In this document: piece after piece, positions 24,245 through 34,053 of the stretch
How positions within the stretch are numbered: position 1 is the first letter of the stretch
Layout of the letters: each line of letters opens with the position of its first letter
From: Ophiosphaerella korrae
Lineage: Eukaryota > Ascomycota > Dothideomycetes > Pleosporales > Phaeosphaeriaceae
Direction: 5' to 3'
NCBI GenBank assembly: GCA_028456385.1
Contig: JALNQF010000234.1
Location: forward strand, 1-64,000
Length of the DNA stretch: 64,000 bases
Made by a program: the position numbers and the translations under genes
Notes under the pieces: model-generated
The model's database searches: none
Told to the model about the DNA's origin: nothing
What the model saw: the letters and a program-made list of their open reading frames with translations, nothing else

Positions 24245-25791
24245 CGGAGGTCCGTTTCAAAAGTCATGTCTGACAGGGGTACGCCACAACGCCACCCAAA
24301 ACGCCACCAAAACGCCGATCTCTCTCTCAATCTACCTTTGCCCTGAACCTCCTGCCCTCTATATACTTATTGCTACCCTCTAACTTAATGATTTTTGGGA
24401 TATGGATAAGGATACGCTCAATCTATGATTGAATCTTCTGTTGTGGGAGGTCTCTCCAACATTTCTACTATACTCGATAAGCCTCAGCCTTTAAATGAGG
24501 AGCTCCTTTCTTCGTAGTCTCTCTCTTTATATAGAACTAGCAAGGCTCAATACAATTGTAGTTAGGAGAGTTACTACACTAGAGTATCCTCTAGACGTAG
24601 TAAATTGAATATACAACCTCCTAATAGTAATAAGCGTAGGCAGGTACCTTATCCTCTATTACTATAGTCTAAGGCCTATCTTTTATACACTCTTTAGCAA
24701 AGGGAAGAAGCTTAGGAAGAAGTATACACGACTAATATCTCTACTAATTAATACCTCCTCCTCCTCCTCGTACAAGCTTCCTATTCTTCTTAGTCTATCT
24801 CTATTTAGGCTTCTTGCCTAGCTTGTTGCGTAGACCTGTCCTCTTTATAGCTATAGTCAACTCCTACTCCTCTCTTATTATAGGCTCAAACTTAGTGTTT
24901 AATTCATTAATCTTAAGAGTAGCTATATCTTTCTCTACCTTAGTCTCTAGTTTGTAGATATAGTAGGGACCTTTCTTATCGTACGTAAAGCAGCTCTAAA
25001 ATATAAACTTAGAGTAGCCCTTCTATCTCTCTTGTATGCAAGACTTAACTACTCTTTTATCTACCTTCCTCCACACTCTATAGCCCCCACGCCGGTAATT
25101 CAAGACTATAGAGGTCTTATTAGTCTAGATTATATTCTTCTAATCCTTAAGCGTCTAGTCCTTATAGTCTTGAGCCTACTTAAGTCTCTAATTCCTCATC
25201 TCTTGTATCAACCTAGGCTTCCTCGTGGGCTTAGTCTTCCTATATCTAGCCTCTCTCAAGACTCTCCAGACTGTAGTAGCTAAGATATCAACTCCTTAGA
25301 GGCTAAGATCACCAGCAACGTTAGCACATGTCTTCTCACGTCCGTATCGATCACGGCGTACTTACTTAACCACCTCTTCTTTAACCGTAGGCGTCTGTTT
25401 AGGGGGGCGACCAGAGCGTAGAGCGTCTGCAACGTAAGCAGGATCAATCGTAAGAGGGAACCCATTAGGCTCAAAACCAGCATCAATAGCTCTGCTATAG
25501 ATTCGATCAATAGTACGTGGATTGATCCCAGTTAGGGCAACGATCTCAAGGGTAGACTTGCCCACAGAAGGAGACTTCAAAGTAATAATTATTGAACGCA
25601 TAGGAGCATTTGTCACAGGACCTTGGGGAGCCATTACGACAAAGAAACCTCACAAAAAGAAGAGATATAAGGTATCACCAGCCTCAAGAAGGAGCTCACG
25701 AAAGAAAATTCACGCCAAGGATAGTATTGCCGGCGTATGGCCGATGTGGCGTTTTTGTGGCTTCAGACATGACTTTTGAAACGGACCTCCG
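24245..25791 (-). mobile_element. Tc1/mariner DNA transposon, RIP-mutated, 1547 bp
   Basis: Both ends are present. Terminal inverted repeats begin CGGAGGTCCG and match for 29 bp (24245-24273 and 25763-25791), flanked by a TA duplication at 24243-24244 and 25792-25793. Short AACGCCAC repeats follow each terminus and may be transposase sites. The transposase reads on the minus strand. An intact N-terminal piece at 25362-25634 has a helix-turn-helix region (STLEIVALTGINPRTIDRIY), with GRPPKQT close to its C-terminal end. Beyond it the frame is recognisable but full of stops: a stretch with NYRRGGYRVWR and FTYDKKGP is interrupted by TAG at the places where Trp is expected. TpG-to-TpA change is the RIP context. 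The element cannot make active transposase. Confidence 0.88.
25362..25634 (-). pseudogene. Tc1/mariner transposase, intact N-terminal piece
   Basis: This 90-codon frame starts MAPQGPVTNAPMRS and holds the DNA-binding helix-turn-helix portion of the transposase. It stops at 25362-25364 in a TAA where the family continues with a charged linker. Downstream sequence stays in the same frame but carries repeated TAG codons, so the DDE catalytic domain is lost. This stretch has far fewer RIP-like changes than the rest. Confidence 0.75.
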
Positions 25792-25793
25792 TA

Positions 25794-26329
25794 CTGTACC
25801 ATGCTTTCAGAACACGGATACGCCGTATTCCGTATTCACCAATGTGGGTCTGCCATCTCTAGTCTCGTGGCTACCGATAGACGCTCAACCGGCCGAAGGA
25901 CGCAGCCCATGCATGCCCCACGTGTATGCGGACGCCTTTTCGTAAGCTCATACCTTCGTTTGAAGTAGTAGCGTCCCTAATATTGAATGGGGCGGTTTTC
26001 ATTGCAATAACTGACCAACACTAGGAGCCATTTGAATTAGCTCACTGGACCCTGAGAACCGAGGCAGGCCTCCACCTCACGGGATGCGTCATCTGCTGCG
26101 GTCAGGTCAGCTCACAACTCAGTGCTTTCAGCGCAAAGCTGAGCGATTCTTGACATGGCATGAATTTCTTCGTGGTCCAATATGGCGGTGCATTGCCACA
26201 GATGGCTGACGCTAAGGCATTGTTCGCGGCTGAGAGCTCCCAGCCACCTTTTGTGTCTCCAACACATACATGCGCTTCAGGCTCGCCTTTGATCCCTCTC
26301 ACTACTACCAAACCTGCAAAGATAGCGAG
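25794..26329. other. intergenic between transposon and nuclease gene
   Basis: This 536 bp presumably includes the S1/P1 nuclease promoter. A minus-strand frame at 26102-26311 has no recognisable content. No repeat or RNA gene is seen. Confidence 0.5.
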
Positions 26330-27358
26330 ATGATGCTGACGAAATACATCCTACGTGGGGCAGCGTGTATTGCCCCAGTCGCCTGCTGGAATGTAGATGG
26401 TATGTCTGCCTTGAAACGCAGCATTGTGCAAGCCTGACACAAACACAGTCCACCAGCAAATTGGCTTCGCTGGTGAACAATTTCTCAGCCCGCGGACCAC
26501 GTCTATACTCGCAGAAATACTCGAACCGCGGTACAATGGCTCCATAGGCCGTGCAGCAGGTTGGGCAGACGCGTACGCACATACCGATGAAGGCCGTTTT
26601 TCTTACCAATGGCACTGGATCGATACACACGACTGGGCCCCTGAAAATTGTCACCTAAACTACCCGAGCGACTGTGCCAAAGGCGGCTGCGTTGTCAGCG
26701 CGATTGCGAACCAGACAGGCATACTGCGCGAATGTGTTCAACATGTGAAGAGCGGGGTGCTCTCAGGAGGCACGAATATGACATGTTCCCAAGCTCTAAA
26801 ATGGGTGACCCACTTCATTGGAGATATAAACCAACCGCTACATGCTTCTGGGCGAGCTGTAGGAGGGAACACCTACAAGGTTACTTTTGGACATGTGTCG
26901 ACACAGTTGCACGCTGTTAGTACTTTTGCAGCTTTACATTTTTGTCTGAAACTCATTCTTATTAGGTATGGGACAAATACATGCCTTACTTTGCGGCAAA
27001 TGTCAGCAAACCTTTCTCGAACCATTCTATCGATCCCTTCTTTTTAGGTCTCGTTGACCGCATTCGGAGAGGCCAGTTTTTCGAAGCACCCTATATGTGG
27101 TTGGCGTGCAGTAACCCTTCAACACCTGAACAATGTGCAACTCGATGGGCCACAGAAAGCAATCGATGGACTTGCGACTATGTATACAGTCGTGCCCGCA
27201 ATGGATCAGACCTTGCGACGGATGGATATGCCGTTGGCGCAATTCCCATAGTGGAGTTGCAGATCAGCAAGGCCGCCCTTCGATTAGGCACATGGTTAGA
27301 GAAGTTGGTAGGCAGCGTGAATCACGTCGACAAAACGCAGGAAATCCTCGAATTGTAG
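26330..27358 (+). CDS. secreted S1/P1-type zinc nuclease
   Basis: S1/P1 nucleases are secreted enzymes with a three-zinc centre that degrade single-stranded DNA and RNA and release 5'-nucleotides. The model is 26330..26399, 26449..26915, 26966..27358, giving 309 residues. A short N-terminal signal ends at ...PVAC, leaving mature WNVDVHQQIGF with the zinc-binding N-terminal Trp and His6. Further ligands are visible in GWADAYAHT, YQWHWIDTHD, HFIGDINQPLH and LHAVWDKY, so the full ligand set appears present. Cysteines of the CVVSA and WTCDYVY segments match the family. Two in-frame ATGs start the frame and I chose the first. The signal is not very hydrophobic. Its stop is only 61 bp from the stop of the convergent dioxygenase gene. 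Confidence 0.9.
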
Positions 27359-27419
27359 GACTAGGTAATCGAAATACATTGCGAAGAACAGATCTCCTAT
27401 CCAATCTAAGCCATCTCCC

Positions 27420-28668
27420 CTAATCCAAGAACCACTTCGGTACTTCTGGCCCTATACAGCGTCAGCAACAGCACTTCTAGCATATCAAATTCACTTACCC
27501 CAAACAGCAAGACTCTCATCCCCCGCTTCCCCCCACCCCACCGGCGTATCCTCATTGACCAAATCCCCATCCGCATAATGCTCAATCATATTCCCACTCG
27601 TATCCCACCAATAATCAAACAACTGACTCCCCAAAATATGCCGCCCAACCCCCCACACGCTCTTATACCCCTTCTTCGCTAGCCACTCGTGCCCCAGCGA
27701 CTGCGTATCGAAATCATGCACTTCAAACGAGCAATGATGCACATGGGTCGTCTTATTCGTCGAAAAGAAAATCGTATGGTGGTCCGTATACGCAGCGCCG
27801 ACATCAATATGCGCGAAAATGGCCACATCCTTCCTCCCCGCCGGCGTATCCACGTACAAGAAATCTGTCGGCACGATATTAAACGTGGTCGTGTACCACT
27901 GCATTTCCGCCTCGAAATTCTGCACGCACAGCCCGTAATGCCCCAGCTTGTGCACGGCCGCCGGGCCTGGCGTGAAGCGCTGGAAGCGTGCTCTGCGCGG
28001 CTTTTCGTGCTCGTAGTTGGTGGTCAGGATTTCGGGGAAAGGTCCCGGTTCTTTCTTCTGCTGGCCGTGGAGCAGGTTGATAGGGAAGCCCTCGGGGTCG
28101 AGCAGCGTGAGCATGGAGCCACCGCCGGGGGCGTCGTGCAGGGCCTCGATGGGGCTTGCGAAGGGGAGCGTGCTGGCTTTCTCGAGCTCCGCATAGCTGG
28201 CGACTTCGAATGTGCCGCCGAGGAACTTCTTGGGGCCGCGTTGCGCGTAGTAGACGTATTGGTCGGAGCCGTAGCCCTTGTACCATCTCTTGTCTTCTGT
28301 TTTCTTTGCGAGGCTCATGCCAAAGTCGCGCAGGAAGGCGGTAATTTCATCAAGGTTAGGGTGCTGGTAGCGCATGTGGACAAGCTTGGTGAGTTTGATC
28401 TGTGCATTGCGGTCGATGTTCTGCTCGTCTTGCCATTGTCGGAGTGGTTTACATGGTTTGGGTATTGCTTCGGCTTGGGGAACGGATGAGCCACGATTTG
28501 GTGAAGTCTCCCGACTGGGATTCTGTGTGGGAAATGAGCCATAGGGTAGATAGTGGTATCACCAGAGGCTAGAATTTCGTGTGATGGAGACAATAAAGGG
28601 CAGAAAACCTCGTGGGTTTGCAAACTTACGGTTGGCGTGATCTTCTCCTTGAGGTCGTCAAATGTCAT
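27420..28668 (-). CDS. glyoxalase-fold extradiol-type dioxygenase
   Basis: The model is complement(27420..27451, 27499..28522, 28630..28668), giving 364 residues. The protein has two vicinal-oxygen-chelate modules. The first starts near LTKLVHMRYQHPNLDEITAF. The second starts at KLGHYGLCVQNFEAEMQWYT and carries HCSFEVHDFD and MIEHYADGD. The latter two hold His and Glu, the expected metal ligands with the earlier His. This layout matches type I extradiol ring-cleavage dioxygenases and related fungal enzymes that open catechol-like rings. Without the last 32-nt exon the protein would stop at VWGK. Splicing gives VWGPEVPKWFLD, which matches relatives and is preferred. The first exon is only 39 nt and less certain. 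The substrate cannot be told from sequence. Confidence 0.85.
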
Positions 28669-29407
28669 AGTGTGTCAAATCAATTCTTCCCTCAATCTAC
28701 AGGACAAAGGGTCAAGATAAACTTGGAATGAGAGAACCGAGAATTGATGCGGCTGCTGGATGGATACCGGTATGTGGCGCATGTGGGGAAGGTGGGGCCG
28801 AGACAGGAATGAACTCTACCTTGTCGTCATAATATCGGCACCCGAAGGACAACGGGGTCAAGTGTTCAGTTGATTGAGGAGAAAAAACCATCATGTATGG
28901 ACAGTTGCAAGTATGGATCAATGCTGCCTTGATAAAGTGCTTTGAATTGTGTTTCTGGTATTTTCTGACCACCTGGCCGTTGCTGTGTGAGATTTCTGTT
29001 CATCCACGTGCATCTTCAGAAGTATCTGTAAGACATGAGATGGTTTCGATGATATTCATCACGCTTCGCGGGTGATGTGTTGGTTTAACCTATCTTGTCC
29101 TCCTGCGCGTCATGTCTTTAGTCCCCGTCTTCGCCTACCCGCGCAGTGTATTGTAGTGTTGTGATTGCATTTGCGATTCTATCTTGATAGCACGAGCGAG
29201 CTCGACTTCATAGCCTTGAAAATTTAATAAGGTGGAGTAGCGACAGACATATGCGTCCTGCATTCTTGTAATATCAAACATGTGAAGGACATGATTTATG
29301 TAATGAACAATCTTTATCCATGGTATGCGCATAAAGGATTGAGGTTTTTTGTGTGCAGCTGAGTGGGTTTAATTAGAAAGGTTCCCTGTAAATGTATAGG
29401 ATTAGTT
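28669..29407. other. intergenic between dioxygenase and orphan 7-TM gene
   Basis: This 739 bp holds the dioxygenase 5' flank and the 3' flank of the membrane-protein gene. Short frames, some with a hydrophobic patch, lack support. Nothing else is recognised. Confidence 0.5.
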
Positions 29408-31271
29408 TCAATGGCTTTCAGTCCTATGGTGGAAAAAGGTCGATGTCGGTACTTCGAGCGTATCTCGACGTCTTGGAGTTTGGGACGGGCTGGTGTCTAG
29501 ACGTGGTGATGTTTGTAATGGTGGAGATGAGATACTTTCGAGACCAGGTGACGAAGTGACACTGGGGGCGTAAGTACTCTCTGCCCTAGAGTTTTGCTCG
29601 CGAAGCTGGCTATACTGCAAACTGATCCTTTCAAGCGCTGGGTTACGCAGAGTCTCACCCGGAACCTCTGGAAATCTGTGCGCCTTTTGGTCGTTATAAT
29701 CAGATACGTCAAGTTTCTCGTGAGCTGCGTTGCCAAGGTAATTTGCAGCTGATGTGAACCACTGTCGTATTCTCCTTCTACCAGCCATAAATTCGTCCTG
29801 ATTTTGTCGACCGTCCGTGTTTGCTCGTTCAAGATCAGGTGTAGTGATTGTAGGAACGTGTCTCATCTCGTTGGCCGATAGAGAACTTATTCCCAAGCCA
29901 TTGCCATTTTCATTCATCCCTGACGGCCGTTGCGTATCCGATGTACGACTTGGAGATGGATCTCGTTCGCTTCCGGGTTCCTGTTGTGAAACGACAGAGG
30001 GGCTGTGGCGACCTTCCGGTTTTTCTTTCAATTTCTCTTCCTTGAACCAGAGAAGATATAATGACCCAATAGCCGCCAATCCTGTACCAGCAATAGGCGC
30101 CCATTGTCCAACCGAGGAGATAGGTTCAGTTTGATACATTATGGGCTTACTAAAGAAATTGGCTTCGCCAATACCGAGAATAGCAACGACTGCTCCGCCA
30201 AATATTGGGATCTCAACGACACTCAAAAACATCCTAACCACGCTGTTAATGCCTCTCAATTCGCCCACAGTGACATTAGCACCTTCGATTGGCTCATTGA
30301 GGTTTTCCGCTTCTCGTCGCCTCTTCCAATTGATCTCCAATATTTTGTCCCAGGTAAAAATCAAACCAAGAGTAGCAGGAATACAGCAAGCAACGGCCAA
30401 CAGCATTCCAGCGTTGACGGTCAATCGATTTGGTACGGGTATAACGAATATCTCGTTAGCTGCTCCGCCTCGCAGACGAGAGAACGGTCCCTTGTCTTGA
30501 GAACACTCTAGTTTGCATGAAGCACTCCCATAGGGAAAACTGCGCACATTAGGGATAAGTTTTCCTGTATCATCAAAACTGCAGTCGGTCGGCGTAACTC
30601 GGTAGAACTCAACACATAATGCAATAAGGCCGGCGAGAATGAGCATCGTCCATAAAAAAATGATATTGCGTCCTGGATCGTAAAAATAGGTACGCGACAA
30701 GCGGACAGTCAGCGGAGCTGCAAGAATGGCGATAGAACAGAACTGAAAGGCTCCGAAAATATCCAGGTCGACAGCGCCTAACGTGAGTGGTTAGAAGGTG
30801 ATGGGCGTTCTTGGTTCTCTTGGGATTGGTAGAAAAAGCGCACCTACGACATGAACGCTCGCCAGTACGATGCTATGGATCGCAGCCACAGCTGGAATGA
30901 CCAGAGCAGCCGCTAATGACGGAGTCCTCAGCCATTCGGCCTTTCTTGCAAAAATGGAGGTGATGACGAGAACGTAGTAGAGCTATCGACGTCGTAGCAT
31001 TAGCGAATCAATTTAGAGATTTTGGAAAATGTAGAGAAAAAGAACCCACAATTCTGCTTCCAGGTCCGTATTGGCCGCTAACAGGAAAAGCACATATAAC
31101 GTGAATAGGTGCGGTGGCTGGCGAAGTATTGTTCGGTATACTACGCGCCGAAAGTTCGAGAAGTTCTCGAACGACAGCCATACCTGCAGTGTGTTTCTAG
31201 GCTGAGCCGCATCACGGATAGATTTAATGGCATAAAGGAATGAGGCTCACACCAAGGCTACCGGTGAGCAT
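29408..31271 (-). CDS. orphan fungal 7-TM integral membrane protein, 553 aa
   Basis: The model is complement(29408..30777, 30844..30982, 31050..31183, 31253..31271). All four exons join in phase from MLTGSLGMAVVRELLE. Seven hydrophobic segments are visible, including LYYVLVITSIF, SLAAALVIPAVAAIHSIVLA, FLWTMLILAGLIALCVEFY, LTVNAGMLLAVACCIPATLG and WAPIAGTGLAAIGSLYLLWF. A Ser/Pro-rich hydrophilic C-terminal tail of about 210 residues follows, probably cytosolic. I recognise the general type, common in Pezizomycotina, but no named family. It diverges from the ArsB-like permease with 319 bp between starts. The first 19-nt exon is the least certain part. The function is unknown. Confidence 0.7.
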
Positions 31272-31590
31272 GCTGACATCAGATGGCGTTGGTCTCTGTC
31301 ACAGCCACACAGGATATGCTAAGGCTAGACCCAATAGGTAAACGTGCTTCCTTGATTGGCGATCGCCGGGCGGTCATCTCGCCCGATCTGATATGGCGCC
31401 TCACCAATGACGTGCTAAGCTCAACCTCAACGGGTGAGCGGTGCTTGAATTCCTTGCTCGTTCCCGCCTGATTGTGCATCCTAATAAGGCCTGTCTGCTG
31501 TCTCCGAGACGCTGGCATATCCGTCAGCGCGAGGCCACAAGACCCGTACGAGTAAAAACACGTCCCGAACTAAGAAAATTCCGCCATCCG
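31272..31590. promoter_or_regulatory. shared divergent promoter, orphan 7-TM gene and permease
   Basis: The 319 bp between start codons must contain both promoters. No clear TATA box or known operator was identified. Two divergent membrane-protein genes sharing so short a region makes co-regulation plausible. Confidence 0.45.
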
Positions 31591-33742
31591 ATGGCGACGG
31601 AAAGCGATGTGGAAGCGCAAGATCTTGACACAGGCAAGATTCGACAATGGCGATCAATCATCACACTCATTGTCTTTGTCTTGACCAGTCAGTCTAAATC
31701 CATGTATATACTAAGCCAAGCTGACTAATTCCTTTGCAGACATTAACGTTCTTTTCCCATTTCGCATACCTATCTATGTTCCCCGGATACTTTGGACCAT
31801 CCTCTTGAAATTAATCACGAAACTACGCATCATTGATGCCCCAGGTGGCCCAACCCGGTCTCAGCATGGCAAGAGAACTGGCGTATTCGTTCGATTCATG
31901 TTTCCTATGAATTTTGTCACTGCACCGCTTGTGGCAGACCTTTTCCTACTTGCTATCCTGGCTATTGGAAAGAAGGAAGTTCATGACGGAGTTGTTGGAG
32001 CAAGAGGTATTGCGCCTTACGACATTATGCTCTTTTTCTTATCTTTGGCTTACATCGCTATTTCCGTGGATGCCTCAGGTTTGATCAGGTGGCTTGCATT
32101 CAAGGTCTTACAGAAGGGAGGTAAAGTCGGGCATCGCCTTTTCTTCTACCTTTATGTCTTTTTCTTCAGTCTGACAGCTTTCATCGGAAACGATCCAATT
32201 ATTCTCTCAGGGACCGCCTTCCTCTCATACATGACGCGCGTGTCAAGCAACATCCAACATCCAAGAGCGTGGATATACACCCAATTTTCTGTTGCAAATA
32301 TCGCCTCTGCCATTCTGGTCTCCTCAAACCCCACAAACCTTGTTTTGGCAGGAGCTTTCCAGATCACCTTCATCAAGTATACAGCCAATGTGATCGTACC
32401 CGTTATTGTCACTGGTATCGTGTTATTTCCCTTTCTGCTATATATCATCTTCTCCGATGAATCGCTTATCCCGTCGTCTATTAAGATGGAAGATCTGCCA
32501 CCGGAATTGAAGAACAGGAAGCCGGTCAACCCAAATATTCCTTATGCCAAGGGTGAACTGGATGAGCGAGAACGCGAAAACGATCCTAACAGTGATGAAG
32601 AACAAGACAAGAAGCTTTCACTCGAAGAAATTCTAAACCCTTTCCTTGATAAGAAAGGGGCTATCTTCGGCGCTCTTATTATGGGAGTCACATTAATAAC
32701 TGTCCTCGCTCTTAATGCATCCTCATCGGGGAGCGGGCATGAGCGACCAGTATTCTGGGTCACATTACCTGCTGCATTTGTCATGTTTTGTTTCGATTTG
32801 ACAATGGGTTGGCTCAATAGAGTAGAGACACGAACGATCGCTCACGAGGGAAAGCAAAGGGCAGAAATTGCTCGTGCGGAGGTGCGGAGGCGGTCCATTA
32901 CACAAGCGGAGGTCGACACAATCGAGCCGAACGAATCCATCAACAACGCCGATATGGCTAATGAAAAATTACAGGGGCAGGCCGCAGAATCACCTGGCGA
33001 ACAGTCTGACAAGACTAGCCAAGAGGCTCCTGATCAAGAAAATATGCCCCATGAAGCAGCAAAGGTACCCCAAAAGCGACAACGAACAACACTCGCATCC
33101 CTCATCCAAGACACCTACGCCTGGGCCCAACAAACGTTCCCCACTACCATGACCGTTTTCCACCATCTGCCATTAGCCCTTGTCCCTTTCGCCTTTTGTA
33201 TGTTCGTGCTAGTCCAAGCCTTAGTCACCAAAGGCTGGGTTCCCGTCTTCGCATACGGTTGGGATCACTGGGTCGAGAAGACAGGCACAGTTGGTGCCGT
33301 CGGAGGCATGGGTTTTGTATCAGTTATTCTCTGCAACGTAAGTCCACTATACTAAATCTCTTCCCACCCACCTAAGCTAAATCTACAATAGTTTGCTGGC
33401 ACCAATATTGGTACGACGATCCTGCTCTCTCGCATCATCCAGGCATGGCAGGAAATACACAGACGAAACGGCGTCCCGATTTCTAACCGGACGTTCTGGG
33501 GCACCGTGTATAGCATGGCTATTGGTGTTAATTACGGTGCATTTAGCTTAGCTTTTAGTGCGTCGCTTGCTGGCATGCTCTGGCGTGACATTCTGGCTAG
33601 GAAGCACATCCGTGTTGGCGGTCTCGAATTCGCGCGCGTTAATCTTCCTATCATCGCTATCACTATGGTTGCTGGTCTTACTATCCTCATCGGGCAGATC
33701 TATGTTGTTAGAGATGATTCGCCGTATGATCGTAGAGCATGA
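31591..33742 (+). CDS. ArsB/CitMHS-superfamily ion permease
   Basis: The model is 31591..31687, 31740..33337, 33392..33742, giving 681 residues. The protein starts MATESDVEAQD and has around a dozen hydrophobic segments in two halves. A long charged loop separates them (about residues 390-450, ending KVPQKRQRTT). The first half contains SLTAFIGNDPIILSGTAFL and SSNPTNLVLAGAF. The second half contains CNFAGTNIGTTILLSR. These paired Asn/Thr-rich hairpins are the signature of the ion transporter superfamily that includes arsenite exporter ArsB, citrate carriers and NhaD antiporters. The substrate (arsenite, Na+/H+ or an organic anion) cannot be decided. No ars genes lie nearby, which weakens an arsenic role. 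Confidence 0.85.
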
Positions 33743-34053
33743 GCATGGGGTATGGAGATGATAGTAGGTAGAAAATTTTATGAATCTTTAGCCAATTGAA
33801 TATTTAACTATCGTACCTCCGTACAGCAGATACGCTGTAATTGACTAACCTTGACATAACCTCATAGACTACATTCTTATCCATCACATGCGTCGTCATC
33901 ACCGACTCCGGGGTACATCTTGAACCACAATATGCCAATTGTATAACGCCTATATCTTCTGGGATATCTCTCCAAAAACACTCCGAATGTTTTGCGAACA
34001 GTGCTAATAACAGCCTAATAATGAAAGCATCGTGAGGGAGGTATATCGTTAAA
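33743..34053. other. short convergent intergenic region
   Basis: The 311 bp between two converging stops presumably contains both polyadenylation regions. No gene or repeat is recognised. Confidence 0.5.
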
